This document shows positions 5,712 through 5,729 of a DNA stretch of 5,729 nt, in pieces. The notes under the pieces are model-generated. The model was not told the origin of the DNA. It saw only the letters and a list, made by a program, of their open reading frames with translations, and did no database searches. Made by a program: the position numbers and the translations under genes. This stretch comes from Treponema sp. (GTDB lineage Bacteria; Spirochaetota; Spirochaetia; Treponematales; Breznakiellaceae). The stretch is taken from positions 1 through 5,729 of the forward strand of contig JAISPY010000257.1 in the NCBI GenBank assembly GCA_031274565.1, given 5' to 3'. How positions within the stretch are numbered: position 1 is the stretch's first letter; every line of letters starts with the position of its first letter.

Positions 5712-5729
5712 ATGATTTTTGCCGTAACA
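5712..5729 (+). CDS. Possible start of a divergent gene, cut by window edge
   Basis: ATG at 5712 is preceded by AGGGGGAG seven bases upstream on the plus strand, a good Shine-Dalgarno, and six codons (MIFAVT) are open to the window end. It would be divergent from rpmH, sharing the 107-base region between the two starts. Six residues do not allow identification, and the call rests only on the ribosome binding site and the geometry. Confidence 0.3.

Noticed and set aside
5605..5729. Replication origin or DnaA boxes next to rpmH
   Set aside because: rpmH often neighbours dnaA and oriC, but I found no TTATCCACA-like boxes or AT-rich repeats here, and the six visible codons of the divergent frame do not identify dnaA.

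Overview
The window carries the conserved bacterial cluster rpmH-rnpA-yidD-yidC-jag, followed by the first 653 codons of a large aconitase-family hydratase. All six genes lie on the minus strand, so transcription runs from the right edge towards position 1. The sequence looks spirochaetal, most likely a Treponema-like member of the Treponemataceae. This rests on the gene order, the YidC and Jag protein sequences and the moderately GC-rich codon use. It is an inference from recall and was not tested by a search.

Region by region, from right to left: positions 5712-5729 may hold the first six codons of a divergent plus-strand gene that runs off the window. Positions 5605-5711 hold a good sigma-70-type promoter for the minus-strand operon, with a short inverted repeat over its -10 box. 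Positions 5027-5604 hold rpmH (ribosomal protein L34) and rnpA (RNase P protein), tightly packed. Positions 4806-5024 hold yidD, two bases after rnpA. Positions 2949-4736 hold yidC, 69 bases after yidD, with a weak hairpin just before its ribosome binding site. Positions 2783-2948 are a 166-base gap between yidC and jag that is unusually rich in potential RNA structure. Positions 2057-2782 hold jag (khpB). Positions 1960-2056 are a 97-base gap with one small hairpin. Positions 1-1959 hold the start and main body of the hydratase, cut by the window edge.

The operon links translation and membrane biogenesis: L34 is part of the ribosome, RnpA helps mature tRNA 5' ends, YidD assists membrane protein insertion, YidC is the insertase and Jag/KhpB is an RNA-binding protein. 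The hydratase is metabolic and is probably not functionally tied to these genes. It could be read through from jag, since no clear terminator or promoter is visible between them.

No mobile element, CRISPR array, tRNA, rRNA or clear foreign insertion was seen. The least ordinary items are the structured yidC-jag leader, with mutually exclusive pairings, and the divergent aconitase-like enzyme of unknown substrate.
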